Shown: piece by piece, positions 1 to 8,043 of the stretch | How positions within the stretch are numbered: the stretch's first letter is position 1 | Layout of the letters: every line of letters starts with the position of its first letter | NCBI RefSeq assembly: GCF_030316855.1 | Contig: NZ_JASZYR010000011.1 | Location: 114,803-178,802 of the forward strand | Source: Variovorax sp. J22P240 | Lineage (GTDB): Bacteria; Pseudomonadota; Gammaproteobacteria; Burkholderiales; Burkholderiaceae_C | Direction: 5' to 3' | DNA length: 64,000 nucleotides | Notes under the pieces: model-generated | Database searches by the model: none | What the model was told of the DNA's origin: nothing | Seen by the model: only the letters and a program-made list of their open reading frames with translations | Program-made: the position numbers and the translations under genes

Positions 1-1003
1 CCGGCCGCAGGCGCGACATCTCGCCATGCAGGAACATGCACAGCGCGAACAGGCCGACGACGTAGATCGGCAGTGCGGTCCGAAGGTTCGAGCCGAGGCT
101 GTCCTGCAGCCCGAATGCGCACAACGCCAGCATCACAGCCGCCAGCGGCACGAAGACCGCACGGCGATACCAGCGATCGCTCTCGAAAGTCAGCACGAAG
201 CTCAACAGGTAGACCGAGAGCGGCAGCACCCACAGGAAAGGGATGGCCGCGACGTTCTGCGTGATGTGATTCGTGATGGCGAGTAGCAGCCACGAGCCAA
301 GGGCCGGCAGGGCGAGCCACGTCAGGTAGTCGGCGATTCGAGGTTTCGCGGCAGGCATCTCCTCGACCCCCGGCTTGCGCGTGGCGGGGTGCGCACCGGC
401 GGCCCAGTGCCGCGCCACGTACAGCGTCGTTCCGGCGCAGAGCACCACGAACACGCCGTACGCGATCGACCATCCCCAGGCTTGCTGCACCAGCGTGCTG
501 CGGGGCTCGATCAGCACCGGATAGCTCAAAAGCGACGCGAGCGATGCGAAGTTGGAGAGCGAGAAGTAGCGGTACACCTGCGCACCCCAGGGCGTGCGCG
601 CGACCCACGATTGCACCAGCGGCCCGGTGGTCGATAGGAGGAAATAGGGCAGGCCGATGGTCCCGAGCAGCAGCCCGAGGATCCAGAGCGTCGGGTCCTC
701 CGCGCCGGTCGGCTTCCAGCGCGCGTTCGTCACGATCGGCAGGAAGGCCAGGCTCGCAAGCAGCAGCCCGACGTGCAACCTGGCCTGCGCCCGCGCGGCG
801 AGGCGGCGCGTGATCCAGTCGGAATACGCATAGCCCGCCAGCAGCACGACCTGGAAGAAGACCATGCAGATCGACCACACCGCGGCCGAGCCGCCGAACC
901 ACGGCAGGATCTGCTTGGCGATCAGCGGCTGGACCAGGAAGAGCAGGAAGGCGCTCGTGAAGATCGTGCCGGCGAACAGCGCCTTGATGCTTGCCGGCCG
1001 CAC
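1..1003 (-). CDS. Fused MFS/spermidine synthase-like membrane protein, N-terminal part (cut by window edge)
   Basis: The reverse strand is open from a GTG at 1003 to the left edge, about 334 codons. An in-frame TAG lies four codons upstream, so GTG is the only sensible start; AGGAG sits about ten bases before it. The translation begins MRPASIKALFAGTIFTSAF and continues with FLVQPLIAKQILPWFGGSAA, the typical opening of bacterial proteins that join a polytopic transporter-like N-half to a spermidine-synthase-like methyltransferase C-half. I see at least seven hydrophobic segments. The methyltransferase half would lie outside the window, so activity cannot be judged. It starts 7 bases past the stop of the DUF2214 gene, its ribosome site lying in that gene's end, which implies one transcript. 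Substrate unknown. Confidence 0.8.
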   Translation of the reverse strand, partial: MRPASIKALFAGTIFTSAFLLFLVQPLIAKQILPWFGGSAAVWSICMVFFQVVLLAGYAYSDWITRRLAARAQARLHVGLLLASLAFLPIVTNARWKPTGAEDPTLWILGLLLGTIGLPYFLLSTTGPLVQSWVARTPWGAQVYRYFSLSNFASLASLLSYPVLIEPRSTLVQQAWGWSIAYGVFVVLCAGTTLYVARHWAAGAHPATRKPGVEEMPAAKPRIADYLTWLALPALGSWLLLAITNHITQNVAAIPFLWVLPLSVYLLSFVLTFESDRWYRRAVFVPLAAVMLALCAFGLQDSLGSNLRTALPIYVVGLFALCMFLHGEMSRLRP

Positions 1004-1009
1004 GGGACG

Positions 1010-1468
1010 CTAGCTCCTGGCGCCGAAACCGCGCGCGAGAAAGACTGCCACCAGCGGAATCAGCGCGATCAAGTGCGCCTGGATCATCACCAGCTTGCGC
1101 GTCTTGCGGATCTCGGCCTCGGCCGGCAGCGAGCCGCTCGACCGCAGCGCCTTGCGCCAGCGGGAGTAGGTGAGCGTCGGAAAGATCGAGATCACGCCCA
1201 CGATGATGAAGAGCGTGAGCTTCAGGTGCAACAGCGGATTGGTCCAGTACCACGCCGTGCCCTTGATACCCCACCAGGTGCGCGCGACGCCGGTGGCGAG
1301 CACGGCGATCGCGGCGATGCCGTAGACCATGTCCACCTTGCCCAGCCGCTCGACCACCGCGGCGTTAAGCCACTCCACGCGGCACAGCGCGGCCTCGCTG
1401 GCGATGAAGACGACCATGGTGAGGATGGCCAGCAGGTGCAGGTAGGCAAGGATCGCTTCGAGCGTCAT
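1010..1468 (-). CDS. DUF2214 family membrane protein
   Basis: A 152-residue integral membrane protein starting MTLEAILAYLHLLAILTMVV. Four hydrophobic stretches are visible: near residues 5-25 (LHLLAILTMVVFIASEAAL), 45-65 (VYGIAAIAVLATG), 80-100 (LHLKLTLFIIVGVISIF) and 130-148 (AHLIALIPLVAVFLA). This matches the DUF2214 family in size and pattern; its function is unknown. The ATG overlaps the TGA of the LysR gene by four bases (ATGA), so translation is probably coupled. I chose this start over an upstream TTG that would run through the regulator in another frame. The gene sits between a regulator and a transporter-like gene on the same strand. Confidence 0.8.
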   Translation of the reverse strand: MTLEAILAYLHLLAILTMVVFIASEAALCRVEWLNAAVVERLGKVDMVYGIAAIAVLATGVARTWWGIKGTAWYWTNPLLHLKLTLFIIVGVISIFPTLTYSRWRKALRSSGSLPAEAEIRKTRKLVMIQAHLIALIPLVAVFLARGFGARS

Positions 1469-2424
1469 CGTGGAGGTTCCTTCGTTGTCGGGAGCGCAGC
1501 GATTGTGCCGCCCCAGAACTCGGGGCGTGCGTACTGCGCCTTCAGGAAATCGAGCCACAGTCGCACGCGCAACGGCAGGTGCTTGCGCTGGGGAAACACC
1601 GCATAGATGCCGTTCGGCGGCGCGGCGAATTCGTCCAGCAGCGGCACCAGCAGCCCGGCATCGATCTCCGCCTCGACCTCCCAGGTGCTGCGCCACGCGA
1701 TGCCGTGGCCGGCCAGGCACCAGTCGTGCAGCACCTGGCCATCGGAACAATCGAGCGGTCCGGTCGGCTTCAGGTGGATCACCTCGTGCTCGCCTTCGTC
1801 GGTCGGCACCCGAAAGGCCCAGCCGCGGGTCTGCGAGGCATCGCTAGACAAGCTGAGGCAGGCGAAGCGCGACAGCTCGCCCGGATGACGTGGGGCGCCG
1901 TGCCGGCGGATGAATCCAGGCGTCGCAACGCAGCGGCGCCGGTTGTCGGCAAGGCGCAGGCTCACCAGCGACGAATCGGGCAGGTCGCCGACGCGCACCG
2001 CGCAATCGAAGCTCTCGCCGGCCATGTCGACCAGCCGGTCGCTGAGGTTCAATGAGATGGTGACTTCGGGATGCAGTTCGTGAAAGCGCGGCACCAGCGG
2101 CGCCACGTGCCGCCGGCCGAAGCCGGCCGGCGCGGTCACGCGCAAGTGACCGCTGGCCTTCACCCCGCCCGCGCTCACGCTGGCTTCCGCATTCGCCAAC
2201 TCGACCAGCAGGCGCTGGCAGTCCTCCAGAAAGGCGCTGCCCTCGTGCGTGAGCGTGAGGCGGCGCGTGGTGCGCAGCAGGAGCTTGACGCCCAGCCGCT
2301 CTTCGAGCGCGTCCAGCCTCCGTCCGATGATCGCCGGCGCCACGCCCTCCGCCTTGGCCGCCGCCGTGAGGCTGCCGCGCGTGGCGATCGCGACGAAGGA
2401 TTCGAGTTGCTTCAGGCGGTCCAT
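1465..2424 (-). CDS. LysR family transcriptional regulator
   Basis: A 319-residue LysR-type regulator of standard length. Residues 1-60 form the winged helix-turn-helix (LESFVAIATRGSLTAAAKAE then IIGRRLDALEERLGVKLLLR). The remainder fits the periplasmic-binding-protein-like effector domain, with the usual HVAPLVPRF and LNLSDRLVDM segments. The helix carries IIGRR where most members have VSR, a variation common in this subgroup. It is the first gene of a three-gene run and overlaps the DUF2214 gene by four bases; it is not divergent from it, so the regulator is probably co-transcribed with its likely targets. Effector unknown. Confidence 0.9.
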   Translation of the reverse strand: MDRLKQLESFVAIATRGSLTAAAKAEGVAPAIIGRRLDALEERLGVKLLLRTTRRLTLTHEGSAFLEDCQRLLVELANAEASVSAGGVKASGHLRVTAPAGFGRRHVAPLVPRFHELHPEVTISLNLSDRLVDMAGESFDCAVRVGDLPDSSLVSLRLADNRRRCVATPGFIRRHGAPRHPGELSRFACLSLSSDASQTRGWAFRVPTDEGEHEVIHLKPTGPLDCSDGQVLHDWCLAGHGIAWRSTWEVEAEIDAGLLVPLLDEFAAPPNGIYAVFPQRKHLPLRVRLWLDFLKAQYARPEFWGGTIAALPTTKEPPR

Positions 2425-2435
2425 GGCGGGCGATT

Positions 2436-2448
2436 ATGCGTAGCGCAT
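2436..2448. promoter_or_regulatory. Small perfect dyad upstream of LysR gene, possible operator
   Basis: ATGCG-TAG-CGCAT, a 13-base perfect inverted repeat 12-24 bases upstream of the LysR start codon. The position suits autoregulation. A dyad this short could be chance in GC-rich DNA, so confidence is low. Confidence 0.25.
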
Positions 2449-2565
2449 GCTGAAAACCCGGCCGGGCTGGCGACGCTGACGCGGCGCGCCTAAGCATTCC
2501 TACGGATGGCGGGCGGACTGCGATCGGCCTACAAGGCGTTTGTCAGGACTGTCCGGAGCACCATC

Positions 2566-2949
2566 GTGAACCCACTTGCCTCCAGCCGCGTCACCTGCAT
2601 GCTTCCCGTGAAGGATCTCGCCCGCGCCCGCCGCTTCTATGAGGATTCGCTGGGCCTGGAGCCGCTCGGCGCCAAGCCGGACGGCAAGTTCATCTACCAC
2701 TGTGGCGGCACCGAACTCGCGCTCTTCCCCAAGCCCGAAGGCACCAAGGCCGAACACACGGCACTGAGTTTTCGCGTGGAGCGCATCGATGAAGCGGTGA
2801 AGGCGCTGGAGCAGCGCGGCGTGCGCTTTGCCGACTACGACCTGCCGGGGCTCAAGACGGTCGAGCACGTGTGCGTGCTCGGCTCCGAGAAGGCGGCCTG
2901 GTTCGAGGACCCCGAGGGCAACATCCTCTGCTTGCACGAGGACATTTGA
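2566..2949 (+). CDS. VOC/glyoxalase family protein
   Basis: A 127-residue single-domain protein of the vicinal oxygen chelate superfamily. It shows the typical beta-alpha-beta module twice: CMLPVKDLARARRFYEDSLG near the start and the closing WFEDPEGNILCLHED, whose Glu is the usual metal ligand position. Substrate cannot be inferred; relatives include glyoxalases, dioxygenases and resistance proteins. I prefer the GTG start at 2566, because GGAG lies eight bases before it and the domain begins about ten residues later. An in-frame ATG at 2506 would add 20 residues (MAGGLRSAYKAFVRTVRSTI) without family support. The gene is followed at once by a repeat element and is convergent with the CoA transferase gene. 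Confidence 0.8.
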   Translation: MNPLASSRVTCMLPVKDLARARRFYEDSLGLEPLGAKPDGKFIYHCGGTELALFPKPEGTKAEHTALSFRVERIDEAVKALEQRGVRFADYDLPGLKTVEHVCVLGSEKAAWFEDPEGNILCLHEDI

Positions 2950-3010
2950 GCTCTCCACCCCCTTTCGGGGGGCAATCCCGGCGGACCGGCACAGCCGGTT
3001 CCGCGGGATT
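2948..3010 (-). repeat. Intergenic hairpin repeat, copy A (short form)
   Basis: Begins inside the TGA of the VOC gene (TGAGCTC) and lies between two convergent genes. It holds CCCCC-TTTCG-GGGGG and then a larger stem with outer arms AATCCCG (2974-2980) and CGGGATT (3004-3010) and inner arms CCGGC/GCCGG. It belongs to the same family as the copies near 20.3, 25.8, 46.2, 49.6 and 51.8 kb but lacks the CAGGCTTGC-like outer part. It may act as a two-way terminator. Confidence 0.75.
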
Positions 3011-3024
3011 TCTGGCCTTCCGGA

Positions 3025-4215
3025 TCAGGTGCTGCGGGTCACGTCGTGCGACTTCAGCGCCGCGATCTGCGCGTCGGTATAGCCGACCTCCCTGAGCAGG
3101 GCGTCGGTGTGCTCGCCCAGCAGCGGGGGCTGCAGGCGGATGCCCGGGCGGTCGCCGCCGAGCGTGAAGGGCATCAACGGCACCTTCGATTCGCTGCCGT
3201 CGTTCATGCGGATCGGCGCGAGCCCACCGGTCGCGTTGAGGTGCGGGTCGTCGAACAGATCCTGCGGCTTGGTGATGGGGGCGAAGGGAAGTTCGTTCTT
3301 CTCGAACACCGCGCTCAACTCCGCCGCGCTGTGCTCCGCCAGGTGCGAGCGCAGGATCGGCATCATCCATTCGCGCGCGAGCACGCGGTCGTTGTTGGTC
3401 TTCAGGCGCGGATCGGCCAGCATCTCTTCCAGGCCGAAGGCCTTGCAGAAGATGCTCCACTGCTTGTCGCTGACCGCCGCCAGGAATATCTGCTCGCCGT
3501 CCTTGACGGTGAACACGTCGTACACGCCCCAGGCCGAGATGCGGCTGGGCATCGGGTCGGCGGCCTTGCCGGTGGCGGCGAACTGCATCATGTGCTGGGC
3601 CACGAGGAAGATGTTGTTCTCGAACAGCGCCGACTGCACCTCGCACCCCTTGCCGGTGAGTTCGCGCTGGCGCAGCGCCGCCATCGCACCGATCGCGCCG
3701 AACATGCCGCCCATGATGTCGTTGACGCTGGTTCCCGCACGCAGCGGATCGCCGGCGCGGCCGGTCATGTAGGCGAGGCCGCCCATCATCTGCACCACTT
3801 CGTCGAGCGCGGTGCGGTGGTCGTAGGGGCCGGGGAGGAAGCCCTTGTGGCTCACGTAGATGAGGCGAGGGTTGAGCTTCTGCAGGCTGTCGTAGTCCAG
3901 CCCCAGCTTCTTCATCGTGCCGGGCTTGAAGTTCTCGCTCACGATGTCGGCGGTGGCGATCAGGCGCAGCGCGGCTTCGACGCCCTCGGGCTTCTTGAGG
4001 TCGAGCGCGATGCTCTTCTTGTTGCGGTTGAAGGTCGGGAAGAAGCCGGCGCCGGAGCCCAGCAGGCGCCGCGTGTTGTCGCCCTCGATGGGCTCGACCT
4101 TGATGACCTCGGCACCCAGGTCAGCGAGCAGCATGCCGCAGGTGGGCCCCATGACCATGTGGGTGAATTCGACGACGCGGATGCCCGCGTAAGGCAGTGG
4201 TGTGGACTCAGACAT
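3025..4215 (-). CDS. CaiB/BaiF CoA-transferase family III protein
   Basis: A 396-residue class III CoA transferase, the usual length. The N-terminus (GIRVVEFTHMVMGPTCGMLL, then ADLGAEVIKVEP at 31-42) and NRNKKSIALDLKKPEG at 63-78 are family hallmarks. Asp166 in SVNDIMGG fits the catalytic aspartate that carries the acyl anhydride. Enzymes of this family move CoA between carboxylic acids in the cytoplasm. Its start overlaps the end of the HMG-CoA lyase gene by eight bases, so the two are co-translated. Together they could activate a dicarboxylate and cleave its CoA ester; 3-hydroxy-3-methylglutarate is one candidate, by inference only. Confidence 0.9.
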   Translation of the reverse strand: MSESTPLPYAGIRVVEFTHMVMGPTCGMLLADLGAEVIKVEPIEGDNTRRLLGSGAGFFPTFNRNKKSIALDLKKPEGVEAALRLIATADIVSENFKPGTMKKLGLDYDSLQKLNPRLIYVSHKGFLPGPYDHRTALDEVVQMMGGLAYMTGRAGDPLRAGTSVNDIMGGMFGAIGAMAALRQRELTGKGCEVQSALFENNIFLVAQHMMQFAATGKAADPMPSRISAWGVYDVFTVKDGEQIFLAAVSDKQWSIFCKAFGLEEMLADPRLKTNNDRVLAREWMMPILRSHLAEHSAAELSAVFEKNELPFAPITKPQDLFDDPHLNATGGLAPIRMNDGSESKVPLMPFTLGGDRPGIRLQPPLLGEHTDALLREVGYTDAQIAALKSHDVTRST

Positions 4216-5149
4216 GGGCGGCCCCCTGGAAACCCTGGACGAAGCCCTTGGGCAGGCCGGCCTCGGGCGTCATGCCGTAGACCGGTTCGCCCGGCAGGCC
4301 GGCGATGAGCGGCGCGCGGGCCGCAATGAGCTGGTCGATGTCGATGCCGGTGCGCACGCCCATGGCCTCGAACATGAAGACGAGGTCCTCGGTGACGACG
4401 TTGCCCGAGGCGCCGGGCGCATAGGGGCAACCGCCCAGGCCACCGAGCGACGAGTCGAAGGTGCGCACGCCTTCCTCGTAGGCCGCGAGGCAGTTGGCCA
4501 GCCCGAGCCCGCGTGTGTTGTGCATGTGGGCCGCGCCGGCCTTGTCGCCGAGTTCGGCGCGCAGGCGCTTGAAGAGGCGCCGCACCTGCGCCGGGTTGGC
4601 GTAGCCCACGGTATCGGACAGGCCCGATTCGTCGGCGCCGGCCGCGACGCATTGCGCCGCCAGCCAGATGACCTCGTCCTCCGGCACCTCGCCCTGCAGC
4701 GTGCAGCCGAAGGCGGTGGAGATGCCCGCTTCAAGCCGGACCTGCGGAGCGATGTCGCGGCGCAGCTCGGAGATCGCGCGGACCTCCTCGACCATCTCCT
4801 CGCGCGTCTTGCGCACATTGGCGAGCGAATGGGCCGCGCTGGCCGAGACCGGCATCGTCAGCTTGTGCACGCCGGCCGCGAGCGCGGCTTCGGCGCCCTT
4901 GCGGTTGGGCACTAGCGCCATCACGCTCAGGCCGGGCAGCGTGACGGCGTGGCGCACCACCTCGGCGGCGTCGGCCATCTGCGGCAGCAGCCGCGCAGGC
5001 ACGAAAGAGGCCACCTCGATCTCGCGGATTCCGGCCTTGTAGAGCGCGTCGATCCAGCGCAGCTTGTCGGCCGTCGGCATGGTGGCCTTGACGGACTGCA
5101 GGCCGTCGCGTGGGCCGACCTCGCTGATGAGGACATCGGGGACAGTCAT
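4208..5149 (-). CDS. Hydroxymethylglutaryl-CoA lyase family protein
   Basis: A 313-residue DRE-TIM metallolyase. ISEVGPRDGLQS at 8-19 carries the metal-binding Asp14. His208 and His210 (AHMHN) are further metal ligands, and LGGCPYAPGASGN at 238-250 holds the loop cysteine Cys241 characteristic of HMG-CoA lyases, which split HMG-CoA into acetyl-CoA and acetoacetate. Related lyases act on similar 3-hydroxy acyl-CoAs, so the exact substrate is not proved. It is the first gene of a two-gene operon with the CoA transferase and faces an IclR regulator across 107 bases that contain two dyads. Confidence 0.9.
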   Translation of the reverse strand: MTVPDVLISEVGPRDGLQSVKATMPTADKLRWIDALYKAGIREIEVASFVPARLLPQMADAAEVVRHAVTLPGLSVMALVPNRKGAEAALAAGVHKLTMPVSASAAHSLANVRKTREEMVEEVRAISELRRDIAPQVRLEAGISTAFGCTLQGEVPEDEVIWLAAQCVAAGADESGLSDTVGYANPAQVRRLFKRLRAELGDKAGAAHMHNTRGLGLANCLAAYEEGVRTFDSSLGGLGGCPYAPGASGNVVTEDLVFMFEAMGVRTGIDIDQLIAARAPLIAGLPGEPVYGMTPEAGLPKGFVQGFQGAAHV

Positions 5150-5182
5150 CGGGATTCGTCTCCTGGAGCGGTGGTGTTTGAC

Positions 5183-5220
5183 AGTTCTATCTTGTAGAAC
5201 TATATTCCGTTAAACAGAAT
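5183..5220. promoter_or_regulatory. Double dyad in the IclR/HMG-CoA lyase intergenic region, probable IclR operator
   Basis: Two inverted repeats lie nearly end to end. The first, 5183-5201, has perfect seven-base arms AGTTCTA and TAGAACT around TCTTG. The second, 5204-5220, is ATTCCGTTAAACAGAAT, a 17-base palindrome with one mismatched pair and the TTCCGTT/AACAGAA form seen in operators of IclR-family regulators. The AT-rich stretch stands out from its surroundings and lies between divergent starts, so it probably holds both promoters and the binding site for the adjacent regulator. Confidence 0.6.
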
Positions 5221-5256
5221 TAAACCGGTGATCGCACGTCCTGTCAAGGCCATCCC

Positions 5257-5997
5257 ATGCCACGCAAAGCCCAAACCGAATCGGTATCCGACCTGAACGC
5301 AGCGCCCGGCGGTGCCGCGGCGGTCGATCGTGCGCTCAGTCTGCTCTCGGCGTTCCGGCCGGGCGACGACGCGCTGACGCTCGCGCAGTTTGCCGAGCGC
5401 ACGCAGCTCTACAAGAGCACGGTGCTGCGCCTGCTCGCCTCGCTGGAACATGCGCGCCTGATCCGCCGGCAGGTGGATGGCCGCTACGCGCTCGGGACGG
5501 AAATCGCGCGCCTGCACGCGCTGTATGCGGCGTCCTTCTCGCTGGACGACGTGGTGCTGCCGGTGCTGCGCGAGCTCGTGGCGGCCACCGGCGAAAGCGC
5601 CGCGTACCACGTGCGCCTGCAGCAAGGCGCAGGCTGGGCACGGCTGTGCCTCTACCGCATCGACTCGCCGCACGTGGTGCGCGACCACGTCCGCGCGGGC
5701 GACCTGCTGCCCTCGGATCGCGGCGCCGGCGCGCGCATCCTGATCGCCTTCGGGCCGGAAGGCGAGCAGCCGCGCGGCGCGAAGGAGCGCGAGTTCTACG
5801 AATCGATCCGCGCGCAGGGCTATTGCGCCCTGGTCGGCGACCGCACGGCCGAGTTGGCCGGCATCTCGGCCCCGGTGTTCCATGCCGACGGCCGCTTGGC
5901 CGCGGCGGTCACGCTGACGATGCCGACCCACCGCTACGACGAGCGCTATATCGAGCCCGTACGAGCGGCCGCGCACCAACTGAGCGGCAAGGTCTAG
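5257..5997 (+). CDS. IclR family transcriptional regulator
   Basis: A 246-residue IclR-type regulator. The winged helix-turn-helix spans about residues 20-82 (AAVDRALSLLSAF, then LYKSTVLRLLASLEHARLIR and GRYALGTEIARLH). The C-terminal effector-binding domain follows (SAAYHVRLQQGAGWARLCLYR, DRGAGARILIAF, ISAPVFHADGRLAAAVTLTM). It is divergent from the HMG-CoA lyase/CoA transferase pair and the two share an operator-like region, so it most likely controls them in response to their substrate. It ends 14 bases before the convergent receptor gene. Confidence 0.92.
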   Translation: MPRKAQTESVSDLNAAPGGAAAVDRALSLLSAFRPGDDALTLAQFAERTQLYKSTVLRLLASLEHARLIRRQVDGRYALGTEIARLHALYAASFSLDDVVLPVLRELVAATGESAAYHVRLQQGAGWARLCLYRIDSPHVVRDHVRAGDLLPSDRGAGARILIAFGPEGEQPRGAKEREFYESIRAQGYCALVGDRTAELAGISAPVFHADGRLAAAVTLTMPTHRYDERYIEPVRAAAHQLSGKV

Positions 5998-6011
5998 TTG
6001 GCCCTCGGCCT

Positions 6012-6992
6012 CTATTCAGCCTTGAACCCGGACGCCTTGATCGGCATCTCCCAGCGTTTGAGGTGCGCCGCCTGGATGGCCGCCAGTTCGGCCGGTCCGG
6101 AATGTGCGGGCACCAGGCCCAGTGCGTAGATCTTTTCCTGAACGTCCGGGGCGCGAAGCGAGCTGGCAACGGCGCGATCGATGCGCTGCACCATGTCCGG
6201 CGCCATGCCGGGCGGGCCGTAGAGCCCGAAGAAGGCGTCGGCCGTCACGTCGATGCCGATTTCCTTGAGCGTGGGTACATCCGGCAGCGCCCTGCTGCGC
6301 TGCTCGCCAGTCACGGCCAGGATGCGCACCTTGCCGGCGCGATGGTGCTCGATGGTCTCCGACGCCGTGTCGACCATCAGCGGCACCTGGCCGCCGATGA
6401 GGTCCTGGGCGGCAGGCGCGCCGCCGCGATAGGCCACATGGGTCATCGGAACGCCCGAAGCCTGGGCGAGAAGCTGGCCGGCGAAATGCGGCACGGTCCC
6501 CGCGCCCGATGTGGCGTAGTTGGCCTTGCCCGGATTGGCCTTCATCCAGGCCAGCACGGTCTTGAGATCGCCCGCTGGAGCGCCCGGTCCGGCGGTCACG
6601 GCGAAGTCGAAGGTGCTTGCCAGCGAGATCGGCGTGAAGTCCTTTGTCGTGTCGTAGCCGAGGTTCTGGTAGAGCCACGGGTGGATCACCAGCGCGCCGC
6701 TTGGCGAGAAGAGCAAGGTGTTGCCATCCGGCGCGGCACGCTTGACTTCGGCCAGCGCCAGGCGGCCCGCCGCGCCCGGCTTGTTGTCGATGATGACGTT
6801 CTGCCCCAGGGAGACGCGCATCTTCTCCGCCAGCAGGCGCGCCACCACGTCGGCCGAACCGCCCGGCGGAAAGCCGACGAGGATTCGGGTCGTGTGGTCC
6901 TGGGCGAGCGCGAAAGGCGCGGCGAACGTGGTTGCAACGGCAGCCGCAACGGGTATGGCAGCGACGCGCGCTGCGAAATCACGACGTTTCAT
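6012..6992 (-). CDS. Bug family tripartite tricarboxylate transporter substrate-binding protein
   Basis: A 326-residue periplasmic receptor of the Bug (TctC-like) family. Residues 1-30 form a signal peptide with cleavage likely after ALA (ALA-QDHTT); the RRDFAA at 3-8 resembles a twin-arginine motif, common in this family. The mature protein begins with the typical ILVGFPPGGSADVVARLLAE and IIDNKPGAAG, and shows SGAGTVPHFAGQLL and PDVPTLKE later. Such receptors bind carboxylates and deliver them to a TctAB-type membrane complex; none is encoded here, so it must use a distant one. It lies 42 bases downstream of the aminotransferase gene and is probably co-transcribed with it. Confidence 0.92.
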   Translation of the reverse strand: MKRRDFAARVAAIPVAAAVATTFAAPFALAQDHTTRILVGFPPGGSADVVARLLAEKMRVSLGQNVIIDNKPGAAGRLALAEVKRAAPDGNTLLFSPSGALVIHPWLYQNLGYDTTKDFTPISLASTFDFAVTAGPGAPAGDLKTVLAWMKANPGKANYATSGAGTVPHFAGQLLAQASGVPMTHVAYRGGAPAAQDLIGGQVPLMVDTASETIEHHRAGKVRILAVTGEQRSRALPDVPTLKEIGIDVTADAFFGLYGPPGMAPDMVQRIDRAVASSLRAPDVQEKIYALGLVPAHSGPAELAAIQAAHLKRWEMPIKASGFKAE

Positions 6993-7034
6993 GCGGTGGG
7001 TCTCCTCGGGGTTGTTGTTCTGTGCGCGGGTCGA

Positions 7035-8030
7035 TCAACGGGCGCCGATCGCGTCGCGCAGCGCGGCGAGCACTGCACGGTTCTGTTCCGGCAAGCCAAT
7101 GGTGATGCGCAGCCACTGCGGCAAGCCGTAGCCGTCGAGCGTCGAAACGGCGATGCCGGCCGCCATCAGCCGCGAGCAGATCGCCTGGCCGTCGCCGACC
7201 TGCACCATCAGGAAGTTGCCGGATGACGGGAGGGTCTGCAGGCCAAGTTCGGCCAGGCCTGCCGCGAGTTGCGCGCGACCGTCCATGTTGAGCTGATAGC
7301 TGCGCGCCAGGAATGCTTCGTCGGCGAGCGCGGCTAGCGCTGCAGCCTGGGCCGGACTGCTCACGTTGAAACGGGGCCGCTGCGCGTTCATCCGCGAAGC
7401 CAGCGCCGGTTGAGAGACGCCGTAGCCGATGCGCATCCCGGCCAGGCCGTAGGCCTTGGAGAAGGTGCGCGCCACGATCAGGTTGGGAAAGCGCCGCACC
7501 CATTCGATGCTGTCGTAGCGCTGCGCGGGCGCGAGGTACTCGGTGTAGGCCTCGTCGAGCAACACCGTGACGTGCGTCGGCACCGCGTGCAGGAAGTCGA
7601 GCAGCGGGCCCGCTTCGAGAAAGGTACCCGTCGGATTGTTCGGGTTGGCCACGAAGACCAGCCGCGTGTCTTCGCCGATCGCGGCCCGCATCGCTTGCAG
7701 GTCATGTCCGAAATCACGCGCCGGCACGACCGTGCTCTTCGCATGGGCGTGCGCGGCCGCCTGTGCATAGACGACGAAGCCGTACTGCGAATAGACAACG
7801 CCTTCGCCCGGCTTCAGGCTCACCTGCGCCGCAAGCTCGAGGATTTCACTGGAGCCGCAGCCCAGCGTCAGCCAGTCGAGCGGCACGTCGAGCCGCGCGG
7901 CCAGCGCGTTCTTGAGCGCCGTGCCGTTGCTGTCGGGGTAGTTGCCCGCGCCTTCGAGCGCTGCCGCCGCGGCGCGGCGCGCGGATTCGGGCATGCCGAG
8001 CGGGTTTTCGTTGGAGGCCAGGAGGATCAT
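7035..8030 (-). CDS. Histidinol-phosphate aminotransferase-like PLP enzyme
   Basis: A 331-residue fold-type I aminotransferase close to HisC. Visible are ASNENPLG at 5-12, NPNNPTG at 129-135, DEAY at 159-162 (Asp159 contacts the PLP pyridine nitrogen) and SKAYGLAGMR with Lys192 as the PLP Schiff-base lysine. The protein begins only a few residues before ASNENP, so it lacks the 20-25 residue N-terminal arm of classical HisC. A TTG at 8054 would add eight residues (to MLNITLKS); neither start has a good ribosome site and I chose the ATG. A separate HisC normally sits in the his operon, so this may serve another amino acid such as phenylalanine. An AT-rich palindrome overlaps its 5' end. Confidence 0.85.
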   Translation of the reverse strand: MILLASNENPLGMPESARRAAAAALEGAGNYPDSNGTALKNALAARLDVPLDWLTLGCGSSEILELAAQVSLKPGEGVVYSQYGFVVYAQAAAHAHAKSTVVPARDFGHDLQAMRAAIGEDTRLVFVANPNNPTGTFLEAGPLLDFLHAVPTHVTVLLDEAYTEYLAPAQRYDSIEWVRRFPNLIVARTFSKAYGLAGMRIGYGVSQPALASRMNAQRPRFNVSSPAQAAALAALADEAFLARSYQLNMDGRAQLAAGLAELGLQTLPSSGNFLMVQVGDGQAICSRLMAAGIAVSTLDGYGLPQWLRITIGLPEQNRAVLAALRDAIGAR

Positions 8031-8043
8031 TGATTTCAACGTG

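Noticed and set aside
1..1000. Plus-strand frames in the first kilobase (for example 26-286 and 389-637)
   Set aside because: They are shadows of the minus-strand membrane protein, which is open throughout and has recognisable segments.
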